A stretch of DNA of 64,000 nucleotides from Salidesulfovibrio onnuriiensis (GTDB lineage: Bacteria > Desulfobacterota > Desulfovibrionia > Desulfovibrionales > Desulfovibrionaceae): positions 1,781,001 to 1,845,000 of the forward strand of contig NZ_CP040751.1 in NCBI RefSeq assembly GCF_008001235.1, in the 5' to 3' direction. A model generated the notes under the pieces. The model was not told where the DNA came from. It saw only the letters and a program-made list of their open reading frames with translations, and searched no databases. A program made the translations under genes and the position numbers. Every line of letters begins with the position of its first letter. Positions within the stretch are counted from its first letter, which is position 1. Below, piece after piece: positions 58,898 to 64,000 of this stretch.

Positions 58898-58916
58898 GAT
58901 TATGAAATTCATTATC
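58898..58916. promoter_or_regulatory. Fur box upstream of the TonB2-type operon
   Basis: GATTATGAAATTCATTATC matches 16 of 19 bases of the Fur consensus and is the best of the three Fur-like sites. On the minus strand it fills the space between TTGATA (58918-58913) and TAAAAA (58894-58889), a plausible promoter with an 18-base spacer. Confidence 0.75.
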
Positions 58917-59011
58917 AAGAAAAGGCTTATAGGGCGAGCCAAAAGAGAATGCAAGGAACTTTTTCCTAAAGGGTCTATTCCCGTATGATTTCAGAGGGTG
59001 AGGCCTGCTGT

Positions 59012-59041
59012 GCGCGCGTGAAGGGCATGTCCCTTGCGCGC
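59012..59041. repeat. GC-rich hairpin in the TonB2-glycogen gene gap
   Basis: GCGCGC and AAGGG pair with CCCTT and GCGCGC around CATGT, with a 3-base bulge. No T run follows. The role is unknown. The rest of the 313-base gap holds the Fur box and the terminator at 59059. Confidence 0.35.
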
Positions 59042-59058
59042 CGCGCCCATGGAAGGAA

Positions 59059-59093
59059 AAGAGGGTTCCGGGGCGGTTGCCCGAAACCCTCTT
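59059..59093 (-). terminator. Terminator of the glycogen-metabolism genes
   Basis: On the minus strand AAGAGGGTTTCGGGC pairs with GCCCCGGAACCCTCTT around AACC, with small irregularities, and runs into TTTTCC. It lies directly after the stop at 59100. Confidence 0.75.
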
Positions 59094-59099
59094 TGTCTT

Positions 59100-62000
59100 C
59101 TAGCTCCAGCGGATCAGGTGGGTTTCGTATTTCCCGGCCAGGCCGGGGTGCACCGGGATGACCCGCACCCCGTAGCGGCAGGGGCCGGAGAACGCGGGCG
59201 AATACTCGGCCTGGAACTCCAGGCTGTTGCCCTCGGAGTGCTTGAGAGTCATGGGGATGCAGTCCAGGATGCGGTCTTCGGCGGTGTTGGCCAGCACCAG
59301 TTCCGCCATGATCTCCTCGTCCGCCATCTGGCCCTTGTCCACCTTGGCGACGACCTGGAGCACGTGCCCCAGACGGAAGACGTCGCCATGGATACCGTCC
59401 ACGCGCACTTCACGGATGTTCACCGTGGAGAAGCGCCCGGGGATGCGCTTGCGCCACTGGCCGATTTCCTTGGCCAGGGCGAAGTTCTTCTTGTTCCGCC
59501 TTTTCGAGATGCCCATGGTGGGCAGGTACATGTCGTCAATGTAGTCGTGGACCATGCGGTGGGTGCCGTACTGGCGGAAGGCGGTCTTCATGGCTTCCTT
59601 CATGCGCCGGATCCAGGCGTGGGGAACCCCGTCCCCGCCTCGGTCGTAGAATTCGGGCACCACCTGCGTCTCCAGCACCTCGTAGAGGTTGTCCGCGTCC
59701 ACGATGTCCTGGTTCACCTGGGTTTCGTAGACAAGCCCCTGGCCCACGGCCCAGCCGTTCTGGCCGTCAAAGGCCTCGTCCCACCAGCCGTCCAGGATGC
59801 TGCAGTTGGGCACGGCGTTGGCAGCGGCCTTCATGCCGCTGGTGCCGCTGGCCTCCATGAGCCGCGTGGGGTTGTTGAGCCAGACGTCCGCGCCGGAAAC
59901 CAGCATGCGGGCCAGGCGGATGTCATAGCTTTCCAGGAAGATGACCCGGCCCATGAAGTCGTCCTGCTTGGCCAGGCGGCAGATGAGGTTGATGTAGCTG
60001 GCGCCGATGGTGTCTGCGGGGTGGGCCTTGCCCGCGAAGATGATGTTCACGGGCCTGTCCGGATTGCAGAACAGCTCCTTGACCTTCTGCAGGTTGTGGA
60101 AGAGCAGTGTGGGGCGCTTGTAGGCCGTGAAGCGCCGTGCAAAGCACAGAGTCAGGTGGTCCGGGTTGAGCGCGCTCAGGAACATGCGCAGCCGGTTGGG
60201 GGCTTCGCCCTCGCGGGTCCACTGTTCGGAAATGGAACGGCGCACCTCGTCGTAGAGCCGGTGCTTGAGGGCCGTGTGGGTGTCCCAGAGCCTGCGGTCG
60301 TCCACGGCGTCCAGGCAGTTCCAGTCGTGGTTGGCCTTGAGGGTCTTGTGTATGGACAGGCTGCACGTTTCCTCGATGTCGTGGCGCAGCCGCTCGTCGA
60401 GCCAGGACGGGATGTGCACCCCGTTGGTGATGTGGCCCACGGGCACCTCGCTGAGCAGGAATCCGCGCCACAGGTCCATCCACATGCGCCGGGAAACGTT
60501 GCCGTGCAGACGGCTGACCCCGTTGCGGATGCAGGAGAGCTGTAGGGCCAGCACAGTCATGTTCAGGTGGTCGGCCTCTTCCGCGTACATGTGACCCAGG
60601 TTCCACAGGGATTCCCAGGGGACGCCCATTTCCACGGCGTAGCCCCGGAAGTAGTTTTCCACCAGGGAGCGTTCGAAACGCTCGTTGCCCGCGGGCACCG
60701 GGGTGTGCATGGTGAACACCGTGGAGCCGCGCACGATCTCCCTGGCCGTGGCAAAGTCCACGCCCTCGCCGAACATGAGCTGGCGGATGCGTTCGAAGAG
60801 CAGGAAAGCGGAGTGGCCCTCGTTGAGGTGGTAGATGCTCGGTTCCACGCCCAGGGCGTTGAGCAGCCGCACGCCGCCCACTCCGAGAACTATCTCCTGC
60901 TCGATGCGGCCCTTGGACGAGGGCTCGTAGAGCCGCGAGGCGATGTCCCGGTCCGAGCGCGAGTTTTCCACCACGTCCGTGTCCAGCAGGTAGAGCTTGG
61001 CCCTGCCCACGCGCACTTCCCAGATCTGGGCGTAGACCGTGCGGCCGGGCAGATCCACGGTGACCAGCACCCGCTCGGTTTCGCCGTTGTGGAGCTGGAC
61101 GATCGGCATGGCCGCAAAGTCGTTGTCCCAGTATTCCACCACCTGGTCGCCGTTGCCGTTGATCTTCTGGTGGAAGTAGCCCTGCTTGTAGAGCAGGGAG
61201 ATGCCGATGAAGGGCAGGTTCAGGTCGCTGGCCGACTTGATGTGGTCGCCCGCCAGCAGCCCCAGGCCCCCGGAATAGATGGGGATGGATTCGTGCAGGC
61301 CGAATTCCATGGAGAAATAGGAGACCGGGTTCTTCCAGGTGATGCCGGAGTGTTCCGCGTGGCTCTGCTTGGCCATGTAAGCGTCGAAGCGCTCCAGCAC
61401 ATTGCTCAGCCGGGCCATGAATTCATGGTCGCCCGCCAGCTGGTTCAGTCGGTCCTGATCCATGGTGTTCAGGAAGCTGACCGGGTTGTTGCCGCTGGCG
61501 TACCACTTGTCCGCGTCCATCCATTCGAAGAGTTCCTGCACGTCGCGGTGCCAGACCCACCAGAGGTTGTTGGCCAGCTCGCGCATGCGGGCCAGTTCCG
61601 CGGGCAGCTCGGTAACCACCGAGAACGAGCGCAGCCTGGGCTGGGTGGTGTTGACCCCGGTGAAGCTGATCTGCTTTCCCGGCGCGGCGGACATGCGCTG
61701 CACGCCAGCCACCCGCTGGGTCTTGATGTCCCCGGCCAGTTCATAGGCCTCGAGGTAGCGCAGGTAGAAATTCTTCCAGGTGGTTTCCTCGGCCACGCGC
61801 CGGGCCTCGGCCGCGCGGTAGGCGCGCTCCTCCTTGTTCCAGTGGATGAATTCGCCCAGGTAGGCGGTCAGTTTCTTCACTGCCGTGTCGTAATTGTCGT
61901 CCAGGCGGTTGAGCACGTGCACGCCCGCGTGTCCCTCGGGGTAGCGCTCCATGACCCACTGGCCGAAACCGGCCCGGTCCGAGGTCACGGTGGGCACGGA

Positions 62001-63341
62001 AAAGGCCGCGCTCTCCATGGGGGTGTAGCCCCAGGGCTCGTAGAAGGACGGGAATACGGTCAGGTCCATGCCCGCCAGAGCGTCGTAGTATTCCAGGTTC
62101 AGGATGCCGTCGTTGCCGTCCAGGTAGACCGGGATGAAGATGACGCAGCACTTGTTGTGCGGCGCGTTCTGCAGCTGCTTTTCCCGGCAGCGGGTCACGA
62201 TGGGGTCGTGGTCCGGATCGCCCAGGTGGTGGGTGGCGATCCCGGCGTATTTTTCGATGGATGCGCGTTCGCTGCGCAGCCGCCTGCGCGCCTCTTCGCT
62301 GAATCCCGCATAGCCGCAGCTCACCAGCAGGAAGTTGACGACGGTGATGTCCTCCCCGGATTCGGTCAGCTTGCGGTCGATGTTGGCCAGGCTGTCCAGG
62401 AGCAGGTCAATGCCCTTGTTATGGAATTCGTACCGGCCGCTGGTGGCCACCAGCAGGGTGTTGGATGGCTTGAGCTCGCGCTCCAGGAACCGGGAGGCCA
62501 GCTTGATGAGTTGCGGCCGCACCCGTTTGCGCGTTTTTTCCACCTCTTCGGGTTCGGCAAAGCCCTCCAGGTTGAATCCGTTGACCGTGACCACGGCCGG
62601 GTTGGTTCCCAGCAGGTGGGCGGCCTCCTTGCGGGTGATATTGGAAACCGTGGTGAAGCAGTCCGCCTCGCGGGCGGAGACCGATTCCATGGAGTGCTTG
62701 GCCTTGACCCCGAAGGCAGTGGCTTCGTGGGAGGGGTCCAGCTCTTCCAGCTCGTCGTAGATGTCCACGCCCGAACCGGACATGGCCCGGCCCAGCATGG
62801 TGGCGTGGGTTGTCAGCAGGGTGGCCACGCCCGGGGCGTTTTTCTTGAGGTAGAGCACGCCCGCGCCGCTCATCCATTCATGGAAGTGGGCGAACACGTC
62901 GGCCACCTCTTCCACGTCGTCGCTGATCTCCTTGATGACCATGGCCGCCGCCGTGCTGAAGAGCACGGGCTCGATGTAGTCCCAGGACCCGGTCATGGAG
63001 TCCACGCCGTAGTCGTTCCAGATCTGGAACAGGAGCTTGTCCTGGTTGGGCACGGCCTTCTGGAAATTCACCAGAAGCACCCAGGGAGATCCGGGGATGT
63101 CCCAGCGTCCGGCGACCGTGGGAATTCCCATGCCTTCCAGGCGTTCCTGGGTGGGGCGGAATTCCGGGGGAGGGTCGCAGGCCTTGAAACCGGGGTTGCG
63201 GTCCAGGAGCGGGCCCATGGCCACATAACGTCCGCCGAAGGCCGCCATGGCCTCGGCCGCCTTGCTGCTGATGACCGTGTGGATGCCGCCCACCTTGTTG
63301 CAGACTTCCCAGGATACTTCGAAGAGCCATTTGGTTTCCAT
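59100..63341 (-). CDS. Fusion of glycogen synthase-type glycosyltransferase and alpha-glucan phosphorylase
   Basis: The 1413-residue protein joins two enzymes. Residues 1 to about 560 form a GT3/GT5-like glycogen synthase (SWEVCNKVGGIHTVISSKA at the start, HFHEWMSGAGVLYLKK, and FPSFYEPWGYTPMESAAF in the second Rossmann fold). From about 570 an alpha-glucan phosphorylase (GT35) follows (ELANNLWWVWHRD, GGLGLLAGDHIKSASDLNLPFIG), with the pyridoxal-phosphate lysine in GTSGMKAAANAVPN near 1171. One half would extend and the other phosphorolytically shorten alpha-1,4-glucan. The ATG at 63341 is preferred, with GGGAG nine bases upstream; an 18-codon extension is open. It follows a GH57 gene by 19 bases. 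Confidence 0.87.
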   Translation of the reverse strand: METKWLFEVSWEVCNKVGGIHTVISSKAAEAMAAFGGRYVAMGPLLDRNPGFKACDPPPEFRPTQERLEGMGIPTVAGRWDIPGSPWVLLVNFQKAVPNQDKLLFQIWNDYGVDSMTGSWDYIEPVLFSTAAAMVIKEISDDVEEVADVFAHFHEWMSGAGVLYLKKNAPGVATLLTTHATMLGRAMSGSGVDIYDELEELDPSHEATAFGVKAKHSMESVSAREADCFTTVSNITRKEAAHLLGTNPAVVTVNGFNLEGFAEPEEVEKTRKRVRPQLIKLASRFLERELKPSNTLLVATSGRYEFHNKGIDLLLDSLANIDRKLTESGEDITVVNFLLVSCGYAGFSEEARRRLRSERASIEKYAGIATHHLGDPDHDPIVTRCREKQLQNAPHNKCCVIFIPVYLDGNDGILNLEYYDALAGMDLTVFPSFYEPWGYTPMESAAFSVPTVTSDRAGFGQWVMERYPEGHAGVHVLNRLDDNYDTAVKKLTAYLGEFIHWNKEERAYRAAEARRVAEETTWKNFYLRYLEAYELAGDIKTQRVAGVQRMSAAPGKQISFTGVNTTQPRLRSFSVVTELPAELARMRELANNLWWVWHRDVQELFEWMDADKWYASGNNPVSFLNTMDQDRLNQLAGDHEFMARLSNVLERFDAYMAKQSHAEHSGITWKNPVSYFSMEFGLHESIPIYSGGLGLLAGDHIKSASDLNLPFIGISLLYKQGYFHQKINGNGDQVVEYWDNDFAAMPIVQLHNGETERVLVTVDLPGRTVYAQIWEVRVGRAKLYLLDTDVVENSRSDRDIASRLYEPSSKGRIEQEIVLGVGGVRLLNALGVEPSIYHLNEGHSAFLLFERIRQLMFGEGVDFATAREIVRGSTVFTMHTPVPAGNERFERSLVENYFRGYAVEMGVPWESLWNLGHMYAEEADHLNMTVLALQLSCIRNGVSRLHGNVSRRMWMDLWRGFLLSEVPVGHITNGVHIPSWLDERLRHDIEETCSLSIHKTLKANHDWNCLDAVDDRRLWDTHTALKHRLYDEVRRSISEQWTREGEAPNRLRMFLSALNPDHLTLCFARRFTAYKRPTLLFHNLQKVKELFCNPDRPVNIIFAGKAHPADTIGASYINLICRLAKQDDFMGRVIFLESYDIRLARMLVSGADVWLNNPTRLMEASGTSGMKAAANAVPNCSILDGWWDEAFDGQNGWAVGQGLVYETQVNQDIVDADNLYEVLETQVVPEFYDRGGDGVPHAWIRRMKEAMKTAFRQYGTHRMVHDYIDDMYLPTMGISKRRNKKNFALAKEIGQWRKRIPGRFSTVNIREVRVDGIHGDVFRLGHVLQVVAKVDKGQMADEEIMAELVLANTAEDRILDCIPMTLKHSEGNSLEFQAEYSPAFSGPCRYGVRVIPVHPGLAGKYETHLIRWS

Positions 63342-63360
63342 AGCGTGAATCTCCCGTAGG

Positions 63361-64000
63361 TTATGCGTCGGATTGCCGTTGCCGGAGCACCAGGGCAAAG
63401 TCGTTCAGGGCGTTCATGTACGTGATGAACGCCTGGTACGGTGTTTCAAAGGGATTGAAGTACTTGTGCACGTCGCCGTCCGAGAACCACTTGGTGCACA
63501 TGTAGTAGAAATGGTCGCTGGTGAGCATTTCGCGCCAGGTCGCCTGCATCTCGTCGTCGCCGGAGGCAATGACCTCCTGCTCCAGGGCATAGGCCAGTTC
63601 CGCTGCCTGGTCCTGCATGGGGTTGCCCAGCCAGGCCGTGACGTCGCGCTCCAGGTCGGCCCAGGAGGTGAAGTGGGGCACGTCCAGCTGGGCCACCGGG
63701 TCGAGCCCGGCCGCGGCCTCGGAGGGAGTGCGGAAGCAGAAGTCCCTGTGGGACAGCACGGCCCGGGGCAGGGCGCGGAAAAAGTCGAAGATGCCGGTGT
63801 CTTCCCACTGGTGTTCGCCGATGGTTTCATAGTCCATGAACAGGTTGATCACCTCGCCGCTGCCCGCCACATCGTGCACCCAGCGGGCGTACTTTTCCAC
63901 AGTGAGGGGCCATTCGTCCCAGTTGCGGTCCGAGAAGCGGAAGGCCACGTCGTCCGAGAGCCGGTAGTTCTTGAGCAGGGCCTTGAGCTTTTCGCATCCC
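63361..64000 (-). CDS. Glycoside hydrolase family 57 protein, C-terminal part (5' end outside window)
   Basis: The frame is open from the window edge to the stop at 63361, so 212 or so C-terminal residues are seen. NYRLSDDVAFRFSDRNWDEWPLTVEKYARWVH, MDYETIGEHQWEDTGIFDFFRALP and SDHFYYMCTKWFSDGDVHKYFNPFETPYQAFI are characteristic of GH57 alpha-amylase-like enzymes; the aspartate in MDYETIGEH would be the catalytic acid. The enzyme likely acts on alpha-glucan together with the synthase/phosphorylase fusion downstream, with which it forms an operon. Confidence 0.88.
   Translation of the reverse strand, partial: GCEKLKALLKNYRLSDDVAFRFSDRNWDEWPLTVEKYARWVHDVAGSGEVINLFMDYETIGEHQWEDTGIFDFFRALPRAVLSHRDFCFRTPSEAAAGLDPVAQLDVPHFTSWADLERDVTAWLGNPMQDQAAELAYALEQEVIASGDDEMQATWREMLTSDHFYYMCTKWFSDGDVHKYFNPFETPYQAFITYMNALNDFALVLRQRQSDA

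Noticed and set aside
60567-63359. 930-codon open frame opposite the glycogen fusion gene
   Set aside because: It is a shadow of a gene with clear catalytic motifs, and its composition is typical of antisense translation.

Overview
The window looks like chromosome from a GC-rich, anaerobic, diazotrophic deltaproteobacterium, most likely a Desulfovibrio/Pseudodesulfovibrio-type sulfate reducer. This placement is an inference. It rests on the nif gene order (nifH, two nifI PII genes, nifD, nifK, then nifE, nifN, nifB with nifA apart), many signal-transduction genes, several sigma-54 promoters, and a Vibrio TonB2-like energy operon. I found no rRNA, tRNA, CRISPR array, transposase or phage gene. 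Many genes overlap by four bases (ATGA), so translational coupling is common.

Layout. (1) 1-4.0 kb, minus strand: an RND/MMPL exporter, a LolA-like periplasmic protein and the start of an outer-membrane barrel. They diverge from a TetR repressor gene, with two palindromic operators lying on the two facing promoters. (2) 5.2-8.2 kb: an HBM-domain chemoreceptor behind a sigma-54 promoter, and an orphan protein. (3) 8.2-18.8 kb, minus strand: an apparent 11-gene operon behind a strong sigma-54 promoter. It encodes five response regulators without DNA-binding domains (one with CBS domains), two histidine kinases, an SLC13-type carrier, a PEP-synthase-like protein, a Yip1-like membrane protein and a 49-residue membrane protein. 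(4) 19.1-26.6 kb: a 1013-residue membrane protein of unknown function, a third histidine kinase whose Cache sensor is a paralogue of one in the operon, and a membrane-anchored sigma-54-type AAA+ protein with GAFSEA in place of GAFTGA and a winged-helix C-terminus.

(5) 26.6-40.5 kb: nitrogen fixation. nifV diverges from nifH-nifI1-nifI2-nifD-nifK-(nifB paralogue)-(2Fe-2S ferredoxin)-(GNAT)-nifE-nifN-nifB, and nifA converges from the other side. The nifV-nifH gap holds one NifA upstream site between two opposed sigma-54 promoters, plus an IHF-like site. The gene after nifK is a NifB homologue that has lost all three radical-SAM cysteines, although an intact NifB lies five genes downstream. A long inverted-repeat element separates nifH from nifI1.

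(6) 40.7-58.8 kb, minus strand: a metal-acquisition island. A TonB2-type operon (DUF3450, TtpC-like ExbB, ExbB, ExbD, TonB, TPR), a PchR-like AraC regulator and a TonB-dependent receptor each have a Fur-box-like sequence upstream. The receptor is followed by an O-methyltransferase, a NitT/TauT-like ABC transporter, a DUF6064 gene broken by one amber codon, a PyrK-like flavoprotein, an FAD oxidoreductase, a double P-loop NTPase and a second methyltransferase. A NikL-like/DUF4198 pair ends the region. No siderophore synthetase is visible, so the imported chelate is unknown. (7) 59.1-64.0 kb, minus strand: glycogen metabolism, with a glycogen synthase-alpha-glucan phosphorylase fusion and the end of a GH57 glycosidase gene that runs off the window.
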